Part shown: positions 30,399 through 41,341 of the stretch, one piece after another
Layout: the number at the start of each line of letters is the position of its first letter
How positions within the stretch are numbered: the first letter of the stretch is position 1
DNA from: Diploptera punctata
Lineage: Eukaryota; Arthropoda; Insecta; Blattodea; Blaberidae
Direction of reading: 5' to 3'
NCBI GenBank assembly: GCA_030220185.1
Contig: JASPKZ010003845.1
Location: forward strand, 2,551,501-2,615,500
Length of the DNA stretch: 64,000 bases
Position numbers and translations under genes: made by a program
The notes under the pieces: generated by a model
Databases searched by the model: none
Told to the model about the DNA's origin: nothing
What the model saw: only the letters and a program-made list of their open reading frames with translations

Positions 30399-30780
30399 CG
30401 GATGTTGGTCTCACATCCATATGTCAACACTTTTGAAATTCATATTAAGTTTAATAATTTAGTTGAGGACAACTGATTTACCAGGTACCAATTTTATAAT
30501 TAACATATTCTTACATCCACATGTGTTAATCACAAAGGTGAAAGATCATCCACCCAGTGTAGGTGTAACATGTGGTCAGCATGAAGGTTCCTCGGTCGTT
30601 ATAGCTGGGTTTGTACTTATTGCAGGTATACAAATTTCTCACAGTGCTGGGTGTGCACCGATCCCATACTGATCATAATTGTATGTGAAAGTTTCTTCTC
30701 CTATAGGGATTGCAACCAGCAAATCCCTTAGTTCTACAGCAAGGCATGATGCCTTAAACCGCTCAGCTAGAGTCGGGAAT
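30399..30780 (-). mobile_element. SINE-D copy, diverged
   Basis: Shares TGTGGTCAGCATGAAGG, GTTATAGCTGG and GCTGGGTGTGCACCGATCCC with other SINE-D copies. The tRNA-like head (minus) lies at 30700-30780 with AGCTGAGCGGTTTAAGGCAT. The left end overlaps a short repeat related to 22155-22291. Confidence 0.75.
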
Positions 30781-30999
30781 ATATATATATATGCTATAAA
30801 GTTGTACTTTTGCGTTTGAGGGAGAATTTGAAGAATTCCTCGTTCACTGCAGCCAGTAAATATTTCGAAACGAGTAAGCGAATGACATCGTAGTATTAAT
30901 TTCTTAGGCCTCTGTTATTTTTTTTTTGAGAACTGAGATTATACACACACGCACGCAAGTACACGCACACTCAATGAAACATCTAGTAGACAACTAAGA

Positions 31000-31262
31000 T
31001 ATTACTTGGATGTAGAAAGGTCGGTTAAATTTTGTTCAGATGACTTAATAACATACTGGCTTAATAACATACTGAGTTTCTTTGCAAAACATAGAAAAAT
31101 TGCGACCGCTAGAGCGATTTTAATTTCTGGTAAATTCTTACATCTAATAGTCCGATTTCACTTTTTAACGAACTCGATTTCTTTAATTTCTTTAATTGAT
31201 TGCTATAGCTTAAGTTCGATTCTGATAAAACAAAATTTGCGGCCGCTAGAACGTTAATGGAC
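31000..31262 (-). repeat. Repeat H copy
   Basis: TTGCGACCGCTAGAGCGATT at about 31100 and TTTGCGGCCGCTAGAACGTT at about 31235 are the unit in reverse, 135 bp apart. The copy ends in an ACGCACGCGCGC/(CA)n run. Confidence 0.6.
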
Positions 31263-31375
31263 GCACGCGCGCGCACACACAATCACACGAAGTTATATAT
31301 ATATAGCCTATATATGTGTGTATAAATTTTGGTCATATCGTTTTTGGTGTCTGGTAGATCATATGGGTATCTCCA

Positions 31376-31711
31376 TGGCGCGATAGACCTAGAAGGACCT
31401 TGGCCTACCATCCGACTGCTGGCTTCACATCTGTATGTGTTAATCACAGTGGTAGACGATTATTATGTCAGTTTAGGAGTGACATGTGATCAGCATGTCG
31501 GGTCTTCCAGCCGTTATAGCTGGTTTTCTCAACCTGAAACCACTACTTACTGTAGCTACTCACATTCCTCTCGATGCTGTGTGGGCAACGGTCCCATACT
31601 GGCCGGAATTCCATGATAAAATGTCTTCCTCCATGGAGACTCGAACCAGCGCAAGTCCCGAACTCTACGCCAAGACATCTTGCCTAAACCACTCGGCTTC
31701 GGAGGAGGACT
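31376..31711 (-). mobile_element. SINE-D, near full-length copy
   Basis: The minus-strand head is GAAGCCGAGTGGTTTAGGCA, then a long variable region and CTGGTTCGAGTCTCCATGGA (B box GGTTCGAGTCT). It resembles a class II (Leu/Ser-like) tRNA. The body contains GGACCGTTGCCCACACAGC and AGCTATAACGGCTGGAAGAC. The 3' end is AAGGTCCTTCTAGGTCTATC. Confidence 0.85.
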
Positions 31712-32449
31712 AGATAATATCGGTAAGGATCTGTAATTTTTTTCAGAAATATTTTCATGAGAACAACCTCAATAGCTTCATTCCTTCGGAATTGTCTGAA
31801 TCATTGTTGTATTGCCCTTGAAAATATTGATTTAGATACCAGTTGTGGGGAGGGATTGTATGTCTTGAAAGAGTAAACCGATTTTATTCCATGGTGGAAT
31901 TTATCAACCTCGGATTCTAAACTTACCACTCTTGAATAGAAATTAACATTAGGCCTACTCTATTTTACCATGAACTGCTGTTTGGTTAAATTTGCCTAAG
32001 CATATACTTTGGCGAGAATGAACATTTTGTAGATTGGTAACAGAATGGGATTTGTAATAGCAATCGGTATTTCAACATGGAGGGCGTTTACTTTGCTACC
32101 AGACAGCTGTCCGCCATCTTGCGACATCTCAACATCTCCGTCTGCGTTACAATTATCGTGCAAATGTGATGTAATTTCATTATAACATTACTTATATTAT
32201 AAACCATCATGTGTTACATGAATTCTAAAATTAATTAAAAAGGCTTTATTAAATAACTAGTATACAAAATATCACTAATAGTCACGAACTATTTATAGGC
32301 CTATATGTAGGCCTACTGTAAAAGTCGGATTTACCTCGAATACGGATGTAACGCGGAGGAAAGTTGTTCCCAATACAATTACAATATTAATATTGTAGTA
32401 ATTTATATATTTATTTAGCAGGTTTCACAAATTTTCATTACATTTTGCT
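31712..32449. other. No recognised feature; two TAGGCCTA octamers 12 bp apart
   Basis: AT-rich; octamers at 31950, 32296 and 32308. A slightly GC-richer patch at 32080-32160 has no identity I can assign. Confidence 0.45.
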
Positions 32450-33045
32450 GCGTCCAATAAATCTACTGTCATTCTCTCCCATTCCAATCTTCACAGTCCA
32501 ATCCTTTTTTCACATGCGCTTAAAACACCACCTGTCTACGTTATTTTTGGCCGACTTCTTCTTCTACCAGGTGACACCCATTCTAGTATTTCTTTCTTGG
32601 GAATCCTTCCTCTATCTCTTTTTACACGACCAATCCATTTTTTTTTGATGAAATCCACAATTGAATTTTGAATATTCATATTTTGTTTAATTACACTGCT
32701 TCTTGTTTTATTACATGTAGAAATTACAGTTCAACTAATCCAAAAATCAATTTAATTAGAATTCAATTTACTTATTGATTTTTATTTAATTCCCATGTTT
32801 ATTCACCGTATACTATTTTACTTCTTATTATAGTTTACATTTTTTTGTTTTGGAATCTGTGTATATTCTGTTACCATAAAACACCACAAACGTTTGGTAT
32901 CATATTTTTACCCTTATTTATCCTTTCATTAATTTCAGTTCATGACTTCCATCTGCATTAATTTTTGTCTCCAAAAATACATATTCGTTGCATGCTTTTA
33001 TTTTTCCGTGTTCATCTTCTAAAATCAGATCTATTTTGTTTTAAA
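32450..33045 (-). pseudogene. Non-RTE LINE C-terminal remnant, degenerate
   Basis: The minus translation reads, from high to low coordinates, LEDEHGKIKACNEYVFLETK, INADGSHEL, then after decayed sequence DRGRIPKKEILEW- and GLDCEDWN-like blocks. The order fits a LINE post-RT region read on minus. Confidence 0.6.
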
Positions 33046-33234
33046 AATTAAGATAAGCAGGTAGACCTACTGTACTGTACAACAGCCTGCATAGAACATT
33101 TACAGAGAAGAAATCAAGTGTTTTAGCCACCAAAACAAATCTTTGTTAAGACATTTAAAAATTAAACATTTAGGTGTGAAAAATTAGCAATAAAGGATGT
33201 ATAAGTTTGATAGAGTAAATTACACACATTCATT

Positions 33235-33372
33235 ATTAGTGATTGTATTGACGAAGTAATAGGATGTGGATTTATAAGAAAGTCTACGATAGATCAGTTT
33301 TTTAAATATTTTTAAGACAGATTTTAGAAAATAAATGTAATTTAACGGATGTGTACATGAACTATATGTAAC
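33235..33372 (+). pseudogene. RTE reverse transcriptase fragment (plus strand)
   Basis: Nucleotides match the segment around 10790-10890 of the long RTE copy: a CTACGATAGATCAG block, AGACAGATTTTAGAAAAT and CATGAACTATATGTA, encoding a decayed RKSTIDQ ... HELYV. It ends where motif A would follow. Confidence 0.65.
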
Positions 33373-33566
33373 TAACGAACTCTCTAGCACTATCGAATCC
33401 ATAGGTTCATAACTGTCCGGATATAAGCTCTTCATATATTCCTAACCTGAACTAATGTACTCCAGTCATCCCCTGTATAATTTACTTCTCTCAAATTATG
33501 TTTTACGTTATTCTCCCGCCTCATTCTTGGCCTACCTACTGCGCGCTTTCCCTCTGGGTTTCCCCA
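33373..33566 (-). pseudogene. RTE-clade LINE 3' fragment
   Basis: Minus-strand tail: GKPRGKARSRPRMRRENN-like, then the end block whose terminus is TAGTGCTAGAGAG. It directly abuts the plus-strand RT fragment at its 3' end and a (TTA)n array at its 5' end. Confidence 0.75.
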
Positions 33567-33574
33567 CATTATTA

Positions 33575-33621
<47 letters not shown>

Positions 33622-33622
33622 T
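33567..33622. repeat. (ATT)n microsatellite
   Basis: About 17 units. Confidence 0.95.
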
Positions 33623-33639
33623 TTCATTCGATTATATAT

Positions 33640-34335
33640 TTAACCTGTTCTTTCTTCAATTCTTGTTGCCTCATAATAGGTCGTCATACGACCGTTTTCT
33701 GGGACACCCCTGTTGTCTTCTGCCCCTACGTAGCCTATCCCTTGCAGTTTTGACAATTCTATTGCTGTCCATCCCATTTTTGTTTCCTCCTATAGCCTAT
33801 ACCCATTACTACTGAACATGTTTCTCTGATATTTTCACCCCTTTCTGTATCCCATGAAGTTTTTTCCACAATCTTACGAACTATTTTATTTTCTACTGTA
33901 TCCAATATATGTATATATTTTTTACGGTATCTGCCTGAAAGTTATAATATGTCTGACTACTGTTTTATAAATTCTGGCCTTAGTTTCTGTTTCAATTTTT
34001 TTCTTCAAATGTTATCATCGAGACATCCAGTCATTTGATTCTCTTTAATGATATGTTTTCTGACTTCTTCTATATTTCGGCAACTTGTTGATTTTATTCC
34101 TAAATATTTGAATGTCATTTCTTGTTGAATAATTTTACCATTTACTTCCAATTTACATCTTTTGGGTTCTTTGGATGTTACCGTATAGATACTCTTTTTA
34201 TGTGAAATTCTTTAATTAAATATTTTAGCTGTTAGGTTAAATATATATGTAATAATCGCTGAAGGTCATCTTCACTTTCCTCCAATATTACCGCATCATC
34301 TGCATAACAAATTATTTTTAAATCTGTATTCCCAT
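33640..34335 (-). pseudogene. Non-RTE LINE RT C-terminus and tail, frameshifted
   Basis: Minus strand: a decayed LLCRCCGNIGG (from YADD), TSKEPKRCKLEVNGKIIQQE, MTFKYLGIKSTSCRNIEEVR, LDTVENKIVRKIVEKTSWDT, and a GRMTTYYEATRIEERTG end. These blocks are in the right order for one LINE ORF but lie in several frames. This is one of the better non-RTE copies. Confidence 0.75.
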
Positions 34336-34339
34336 TTAT

Positions 34340-34720
34340 TATTATTAGACACAACATGTCAACAGAATAACTTCAGTTGAAATGGATTTTTGGAAAACAG
34401 CTGCCAGAAAAATCGACTGGAAAACATTAGAAATGCAGAAATTAGAAAATGGATTAATGCAGAAAGAAATATAATGGATGAGATTTTGAACACAGAAGGC
34501 TAACATGGTATGGACACGTAAGAAGAATTCAGGATGGAAGACTACCAAAGGCCGTCTATGCATGGAAAATTGAAAGAAGGAACAGGAAAGGAAGACCAAG
34601 AACAACCTGGAAGAACAACATTCAAAATTCAATGAGGAAATTTGTTGTAACAGATGAAGACACGGAGGACAGAGAACGATTGAGAACTTTAATTAAGGGA
34701 AATTTGTGAATGTTTGTTGC
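34340..34720 (+). pseudogene. Non-RTE LINE C-terminal remnant
   Basis: TEMDFWKTAARKIDWKT, then MVWTRKKNSGW- (WYGHVRRMQDGRLPK in another frame), KIERRNRKGRPRTTWKNNIQ and TEDRERLRTLIKGNL with a stop. It is the same LINE lineage as 21622-21985. Confidence 0.75.
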
Positions 34721-34836
34721 AAACTGATAAGTCCGTAGTCATTTATATTTATTTATTTATTTATTTTTAATTCATGTTAAATACTAATATTGGTTGAAGA
34801 AAACCCTCAATGATGAGAAAAATTCTCAAAAATGAA

Positions 34837-34837
<1 letters not shown>

Positions 34838-34889
<52 letters not shown>

Positions 34890-34910
34890 CATCATCATTA
34901 TCATCATCAT
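34838..34910. repeat. (TTA)n/(TCA)n microsatellite
   Basis: About 17 TTA units pass into TCATCATTATCATCATC. Confidence 0.95.
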
Positions 34911-34959
34911 CGTTGATACAAGTGTTAAAAGCATCATTACTTATTGAACAGAACTTTGG

Positions 34960-35215
34960 CCATTAACAAATAAGTATCTTTTGGCAACTGAAATGGATTT
35001 TATATGAAGGACAGCAAGAATTTCATGAAGATAAAAAATTAGAAACTCAGTTGTAAGGGAGAAAATGAAGATTGAAGACACTTTTCTAGATTATATTAAG
35101 ACTCAGCAATTCAGATTGTACGAACCGTCCAGCGAATAGAAAAGGATCGACTACCAAATGGAAACCTGAGAGAAGACGAGGCAGAGGAAGACCTTAAACT
35201 TCCTGGAGTCAGGGA
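34960..35215 (+). pseudogene. Non-RTE LINE C-terminal remnant
   Basis: QQEFHEDKKLETQL, then KPERRRGRGRP after several stops. Same lineage as 34340-34720. Confidence 0.65.
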
Positions 35216-35316
35216 ATACATTTATACATGAAGGAGAAACATCTACAATCGGGAGATTGGATGAACCGACAAAATTGGCTATTAGGGATATGTCAAATAC
35301 ATTAAACAACCGATAT

Positions 35317-35319
35317 ATA

Positions 35320-35357
<38 letters not shown>
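35317..35357. repeat. (TA)n microsatellite
   Basis: About 20 TA units at the 3' end of the neighbouring SINE-C. Confidence 0.95.
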
Positions 35358-35359
<2 letters not shown>

Positions 35360-35360
35360 C

Positions 35361-35661
35361 TCCATCCATAGTAATTCTGCCCGAAGGCAGGTCTTTCACT
35401 GCAATCATAGCATTTTCACGCTATGCTTGCAGCTTTACTAAGGAATTGTAGGTGTGGTAGCTTCCCGTTGCTTTCCACTCCGGTGAATGGTAATGATAGG
35501 GATAATGATGATGATGGCCATATGATTTCGGGGACCGTTTGGGCCTTAAAGTTTTCCTGACATTTGTCTTACAGGTGAGGAAAAACCCTGTTAAAAATCT
35601 CACCCAGAATAACTGCCCCGAACCCGGGCCCGCTGCGTGACAAGGCAGCACAGCGGTGGAC
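35361..35661 (-). mobile_element. SINE-C copy
   Basis: Minus strand: the head is shortened (the CTCGAGGTAGCG part is deleted and the B-box region is trimmed). Body and both 3' hairpins are present. The GAAA-loop stem carries one G-U substitution that keeps pairing (CATAGCGT against ATGCTATG). Confidence 0.85.
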
Positions 35662-35973
35662 TATATATATAGTTGAGCTTTTAACAAACTACAACTAGGA
35701 GATGAATTGAAAGTAATATGGACAGAGTCTAATTTGTGTGTAAAACATGGAAAACGTGCAGGCTACTGTGTATTACCAATCACGTGCTGGGAACCCACAC
35801 ATACCTGCCAATAAATCAAGTTTCATCAACTCACGTCATCTCACCTGCCTTCTGCAGTGTTGTCAATACAGAAAATTTACTTTTCTGCATTTTTTTTTAT
35901 TTCACTCATTTATAAGTAGAGTCTGGATTTCTATGTATGTCTAATTAAAAGAACTAAAATGTTAACAAGTTAA

Positions 35974-36278
35974 TAGTGGAATGCAGGCTTTCACGGCCGG
36001 TAATCATGGTAGTAAAAGATTCCGGGCTATGTGGCCGTGGTCTATAACTGGCGTTTTTTCCAGACGTTTCTCCCTCAACTGCGGAGGGCATCTTCAGTGG
36101 CGAGCGCTAGAAGCTGTTGTTTCCCTGTCGTAGACTCGACTGCGAATTTCTACGACAGGGAAACAACAGCTTCTAGCGCTCGCCACTGAAGATGCCCTCC
36201 GCAGTTGAGGGAGAAACGTCTGGAAAAAACGCCAGTTATAGACCACGGCCACATAGCCCGGAATCTTTTACTACCATG
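35974..36278. mobile_element. Perfect palindromic element, 129-bp arms, hammerhead-like cores
   Basis: Arms 36005-36133 and 36150-36278 are exact reverse complements with a 16-nt loop. A further 31 bp (GTGGAATGCAGGCTTTCACG...) extends the left end only. ATGTTAACAAGTTA flanks the unit (35959-35972 and 36276-36289, partly overlapping the right arm). The right arm contains CTGAAGA (36186), a CCCTC/GAGGG stem and GAAAC (36213); the left arm has the same in reverse. I suspect a PLE-type terminal unit duplicated head to head. Confidence 0.8.
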
Positions 36279-36339
36279 TTAACAAGTTAGTTTACAATAC
36301 CTCTTCCGAGCTAAGTTTCAGTTGTAATCTAAAGTAATA

Positions 36340-36341
<2 letters not shown>

Positions 36342-36384
<43 letters not shown>
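36342..36384. repeat. (ATT)n microsatellite
   Basis: About 14 units. Confidence 0.95.
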
Positions 36385-36385
<1 letters not shown>

Positions 36386-36520
36386 AACACAGATATATGG
36401 ACTGCGTTTTCATTGTTCGAATATCTATTCACCTAAAAGTGTGTAAGAAAACGTAGTTCGCTTTCTAACATTCGAATAAAATAAAAAAAATAGAAATATG
36501 TATTATCCAGTACACATATA

Positions 36521-36757
36521 TACTCGTAGACTACGATGGGCAGGGCATGTGGCACGAATGGGAAATGAAAGGCGTGCATTGAAGCTTCTTGTAGGAAAAC
36601 CAGAGGGAAAACGCCCAGTTAGTAAACCAATAATGAGGTGGGAGAATAACATTAACTGTGATTTGAGGGAAGTAGGTTATAACTTACAGGGGATGATTGG
36701 AAACCATTACCGCAGGATAGGGATGTATGGAGAGCTTATGTCCGCGCGGCCACGAAC
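36521..36757 (+). pseudogene. RTE-clade LINE 3' fragment
   Basis: RRLRWAGHVARMGNERRALK, GKPEGKRPVSKPIMRWENN, then a frame change before the RAYVRAATN-type end. The terminal GATAGTGCCAGTGAG is missing and replaced by TATATA sequence. Confidence 0.85.
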
Positions 36758-36829
36758 GTATATATATTATATGGGAGAATTTTGAAATATATGATAACAA
36801 TTTTCACAAATTAAATAATATCACACATT

Positions 36830-37085
36830 GGAGCTATTGAAATGAAATTTTTAAGATCCGTAAATTGATGTACACGCATGGATAGATTACATAATGAGTC
36901 AATAAGAAATGAACTGGATGTATTTTCAGTGCTCGATAAACTAGAAGAGTGCAAATACCGATGGAAGGAACATTTAGGCAGAATGGACAATACAAGATTA
37001 CCCAAAACGATCAACACCTACAAATCGCATGGGAAAAGATCATTGGGACGGCCAAGGAAACGATGGATTTGAGGCCGGAACTTGA
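36830..37085 (+). pseudogene. Non-RTE LINE C-terminal remnant
   Basis: AIEMKFLRSVN, MDRLHNESIRNELDVFSVLD, ECKYRWKEHLGRMDNTRLPK and GKRSLGRPRKRWI. It matches the tail of the 61440-62287 copy in order and spacing. Confidence 0.8.
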
Positions 37086-38139
37086 GAACTGTTATGTTTC
37101 TTCCTTTCCTAATCCTGGAAAGGAAGAAGAAGATATAAATAAGCATTTAATTGTTTGTGTTACGAATTTCAATTGTTTCAAATGGCTGCTTCTCATATAC
37201 ATTTTTGAAGCATCAAAAGGAAATCTTTGAAAATCGGTGAGAAATTATTTTCAATGTTTTCGAACAGTTTAGTGAAAAAAAAAATATATCGTAATTAGCC
37301 ATTGAGGATGTGTTCAAAATAACATCACAATTTACAGGTAGCATGGCGCATATATTCTGCTGGTAGAACTAATGAAATTGCAAATAATTCATATCTATCG
37401 ACATCATGGAAATAGCGCAAACATCTGATTAGATAGGCCCATATATATATAATTTTTTGTTATAAATAAATAAGAAATGGAAGTTACTAATTATAGATAC
37501 CATCTTACCTTGTATTCAGTCTTATTTCCCGTAAAATATGACGTAACTTAAGAAAAATGTTTCTATCATTAAGACTTTTATATATAATTCACTAATATGG
37601 CGGGTAAAAGTAGTACCACAGTTCCCCCAAGAGACGGAGTCGGCAAGTAATACTAAGCGATCGTTTACACATTATAAAAACATACGTTCTGCTCATCGAC
37701 TAAAACTAACTTCTGAAAATATCATGAAATATATAACGACTTATTGTTTCGTATCATGATAGACTTCAGGATTGTATCTAATCTGGTGGAACAAACCATA
37801 TTTATGTATACAATTTCTGTAAAAGCTTATTTTCATATATTTAGTTATATAAAAACATTTTTAAAATTGTAATTGCTTGGGAAAATGATGAAATTCATGT
37901 TTCCGCCATTAGAATAAATAAATTGATCAATTAAACATTTTTAACGTATCTTTCCAATTTTGAAATTACATATTTGACATATTTTGTGGTTTTTGGTAAC
38001 ATGTATGTACAAAATTCGTAGGGTAATAGTACAAAAAAAAATCCGGCATCTGTTATAAGTTAAATGCTTTAACATGAGAGTGAAAGAAAGAAAGAAAGAG
38101 AGAGGAAGAATATATAAATGAAAAGAGTGGAGGGGTCGG

Positions 38140-38145
<6 letters not shown>
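37086..38145. other. No recognised feature
   Basis: About 1 kb of AT-rich DNA with no gene or repeat identified. Confidence 0.45.
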
Positions 38146-38183
<38 letters not shown>

Positions 38184-38187
38184 AGAG
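38146..38187. repeat. (GA)n microsatellite
   Basis: About 20 GA units with one interruption. Confidence 0.95.
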
Positions 38188-38196
38188 TGCACGTGG

Positions 38197-38416
38197 GAAT
38201 TAAAGAGGGGCATGGAAACATGTAGGGACACCAGATAGAAAGCGCCCAATAGGTAGGCCAAGATTGAGGTGGGAGGACAACATTAACCATGATTTGAGAG
38301 AAGTGAATTATACAGGGAGTAGCGATTAGAAAACATTAGCTTAGTTTAGGGATATATATATAGGGATCTCGTCTATGCGCCCCTGAACGTCCGGGTTCGA
38401 TAGTGCCAGTGATTTA
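38197..38416 (+). pseudogene. RTE-clade LINE 3' fragment, degenerate
   Basis: ACACCAGATAGAAAGCGCCC, GTGGGAGGACAACATTAACC and the exact terminus TTCGATAGTGCCAGTGA. Frames are broken. Confidence 0.8.
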
Positions 38417-38607
38417 GTTATATCATGAAATACAATATAATTATGTACATTGCAAGAATTAAAAACGTTTTAAGAATTTGTTTCGAAATTTTGAACTCAG
38501 TACGCTTTGGCCGTAAACATCTGAACTCATTCATAAAACTAATTTTCAATTTTACGTACTTGTGCCTACTTGTCTTCCATAATTTTTTCTTGTTAAATCT
38601 TGTTCGC

Positions 38608-38912
38608 CGGTTGCTGGCCTCACATGCGCATGTGTTTATCACAGAGGTAGATGATCATCTCCAACCGTTCATATGTAATATTTGCTAAACAAAATAAACC
38701 AGAAGAACAAAGACCCCAGCCAATGTAGGCTGTAATGCGATCACCATGTCTGGTCTCAAACCCAAATTCCTCATGATGCTGGGTGGGCACCGGTCCCATC
38801 CTGTCCGAAATTTCATGAGAAAATTTGTTCCCCCCATGGGACTCGAACCAACTCAAGTCTCGTAGCCCTGCGCCAACACATCTTGCTTTAGGCACACGGC
38901 TACGGCGCGGAA
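38608..38912 (-). mobile_element. SINE-D copy
   Basis: Head on minus: GCCGTGTGCCTAAAGCAAGA, then GTTGGTTCGAGTCCCATGGG (B box GGTTCGAGTCC). The body has GGATGGGACCGGTGCCCACC. The 3' end lies in GTTGCTGGCCTCACATGCGC. Slightly shorter than 31376-31711. Confidence 0.85.
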
Positions 38913-39684
38913 CGTTATTATGCTACGAGTTATTTAATTAGTTCGTAATTTACAATAACCGGTGGTAATAGAAAATATTAAATTTTAATGTGGCATATTT
39001 TTTTTAACAAGGAAAGAAGGAAATTACTAACCGGTGCCCATAATGGAACTGCAGAAGGAAACGCGAGATAAATTGTCGATTAAATGGTGTAGATTGACTG
39101 ACGTGACAAACAGATGTGCAGTTGGCGTGTTCTGGACCACTCTATCTTCATGTCTTTACAAAACTTCAGGCTCCATACTGGTGGTCTACTATATTTCGCT
39201 TGTTATGTTTCATTTCTATAATCTTCAACTCAAAGTTCACTGTCTTTTCAATACGATATTTTTTCAATATAAATGTTTGGTTCATGAATTTGTGAAGATA
39301 TTAAATTGACGGTACCAAATGTGTATTGTATAACTCAAAATTAATTATTTTTAGCAAATTCTGAAAGAATGAAACTGTTAAGGTAATATTTTTTTACATA
39401 ACCTTCAACGATCCTACCTATCAACGATTCTGCTACGGTAATATGGAACATAACAAAAATATTTGTATAGTGTATAATTATATCATCAGGACAACAACCC
39501 ACAATGCAGGAAATATCTCCATCTTGTGTATAATATAATTGTGTATAATATATATATATATAATATGCACAAGATGGAGTGTGATTGTGTGTTTTACAGA
39601 TTTGTCGCCGATATAAGTATGATTAAAACAATATTTCAGGGTTTTCTTTATATATATATATATATATATTATTCTTCCTTTCAT
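38913..39684. other. No recognised feature; short AT hairpins
   Basis: TATCTCCATCTTGTGTATAA and its inverse near 39565-39580 form a local hairpin around (TA)n at 39548-39562. A 91-codon frame at 39034-39309 has no support. A second (TA)n lies at 39650-39669. Confidence 0.45.
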
Positions 39685-39971
39685 CATGTGATAGACCTAG
39701 CGGTCTGTTACGGTCTCAATCCAACGTTTGAAAGGTCTGCCCAAAGATATCTTGCCTGGTGGCTGGCAATTTAAGATTTGACGTGGTATTCTTGTTCTGC
39801 TCATTCTTCTTACGTGAGATTTCCAGTTGTTTCTTTATTTTTGCACATATTCCATAATTGATTCTGTTTGTAATTCTTTGAGAATCTCAGGATTCCTTTT
39901 ATGGTCTGTTCTTGAGTAATCTGCAGTAGGCCTACATAAATTTCATTTCTGCCGCAGTTAGTCTTTGTTCA

Positions 39972-39985
<14 letters not shown>
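39685..39985 (-). pseudogene. Non-RTE LINE C-terminal remnant
   Basis: Minus: RPTADYSRTDHKRNPEILKE, LQTESIMEYVQK, NNWKSHVRRMSRTRIPRQIL and PPGKISLGRPFKRWIETV. Standard LINE tail with a few stops. Confidence 0.75.
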
Positions 39986-40005
<20 letters not shown>

Positions 40006-40006
<1 letters not shown>

Positions 40007-41295
40007 GAGGGTCATACTGAAAGTAATTTTAAACAAATAATAATATTTATTTTAGACAAACCAAGTACACCATGTTAATCTACAGACCTTTGTGCTACTT
40101 TTCAACATAGTCTCCATTTCTTTGCACACATTTTGTCCAGCGTTCTACAAGCTTGAAAATTCCCTTATGATAGAAGTCCGTTCTAGCTGCTCGAAGACAC
40201 TGACGCACTGCTTTCCGAATATCCTTCAGCGTCTCGTAGCGTTGGCCTCTCATCTGCTCCTTCGCAGAACCGAAAATATGGTAGTCGGAGGGTGCCAAAT
40301 CGGGACTAAAGGGAGGATGTGGAAGAGTTTCCCACCCAAATGTCCTGATCTTCTCCACAGTGGCACGAACAGTGTGAGGACGCGCGTTATCGTGTTGCAG
40401 AATGATCTTCCTTCCAGGGCGTTTGTCGTGCAATGCACGACGGAGCTTCACAAGTGTCTGGATATAGCGGGCAGCATTTATGGTTTGTCCAGGTTCAAGA
40501 AATTCAACCAGAATGCAACCTTGCGCATCCCAGAAGACGCTGCCCATAACTTTCCCATCAGGTTGCACTGTCTTCGCTTTTTTCTTTGATGGCGAATTCA
40601 AGTGGTGCCATTCCATACTCTGGCGTTTTGTTTCAGGCTCGTAGCGATGAAACCAGCTTTCGTCACCTGTCACAATACTCGTCAAAAAATCATCACCTTC
40701 ATTTCGAAATCTCTGAAGAAGGTTATGGGTGATGGTTCTTCTCTGAAGTTTGTGGTCTTCACTCAATAAACGGGCACTAACTTTTCTGTAACCTAAGGTG
40801 TGAATCATTTTTTGCACTGCACTGTGTCCTACTGCAAGTTTTGTAGCGATTTCATTCACTGTGATACGCCTGTCGGCTCTAATGTGCGCATTAACTCTTT
40901 CCTTGTTGCAATCCGTGGAGGCAGGGCGTGAGCGACCGCTACGAGGCTCATCTTTGATACTCGTGTTCCCATCTTTAAAATGTTTCACCCATCTCCTAAC
41001 ACTGCTGGCACCCATGCAGGCATCTCCGTAAGCACATTGAAGTCTTTGGTGATTATCAACAGCAGATTGTTCCTCTTTAACAAGGAATTCAATGACAGCG
41101 CGCTGTCGAAACGAAACATTGATGTCTGCCATTTTGGAAATACTGTGTGTGGTCACATGATAGAAGCTATGACGCCACAAAACGGCAATGTTGTGGTATA
41201 AAGTCTGCAGATTTACGATCCTGCAGTTGTTTTTGTTACATTGTTGAAATTTGAATTTTAACAATGGATTGCTCACGACTTTCAGTACGACCCTC

Positions 41296-41296
<1 letters not shown>
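40006..41296 (-). mobile_element. Mariner transposon, apparently complete
   Basis: Left TIR CGAGGGTCATACTGAAAGT and right TIR (reverse) CGAGGGTCGTACTGAAAGT differ at one base. TA flanks both sides. At 1,291 bp it is the standard mariner size. It carries an unbroken transposase ORF and sits inside an (AT)n tract that continues on both sides (39973-40005 and 41297-41337). Confidence 0.95.
40095..41132 (-). CDS. Mariner transposase, 345 aa, intact ORF
   Basis: I start at ATG 41132 (MADINVSFRQRAVIEFLVKE); the open frame continues upstream only through TIR and AT-repeat codons. Residues 5-60 form the first HTH (HTH_48-like) and residues 95-140 the second (ADRRITVNEIATKLAVGHSA). Catalytic residues: TGDESWFHRY, LQHDNARPHT and PPFSPDLAPSDYH, with 34 residues between second and third aspartates (DD34D, mariner-type). 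WVKHFKDG lies between the HTHs. The enzyme would excise the element and insert it at TA. No stop or frameshift is seen, so this may be an active or recently active copy. Confidence 0.93.
   Translation of the reverse strand: MADINVSFRQRAVIEFLVKEEQSAVDNHQRLQCAYGDACMGASSVRRWVKHFKDGNTSIKDEPRSGRSRPASTDCNKERVNAHIRADRRITVNEIATKLAVGHSAVQKMIHTLGYRKVSARLLSEDHKLQRRTITHNLLQRFRNEGDDFLTSIVTGDESWFHRYEPETKRQSMEWHHLNSPSKKKAKTVQPDGKVMGSVFWDAQGCILVEFLEPGQTINAARYIQTLVKLRRALHDKRPGRKIILQHDNARPHTVRATVEKIRTFGWETLPHPPFSPDLAPSDYHIFGSAKEQMRGQRYETLKDIRKAVRQCLRAARTDFYHKGIFKLVERWTKCVQRNGDYVEK

Positions 41297-41341
<45 letters not shown>

Noticed and set aside
36005..36278. Perfect palindrome as a bacterial-type terminator or origin
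   Set aside because: Context is eukaryotic repeats with a flanking duplication; arm length and content fit a mobile unit.
39034..39309. 91-codon plus frame in otherwise unannotated DNA
   Set aside because: No recognisable domain, no splice or codon-bias evidence visible by eye; length expected by chance.
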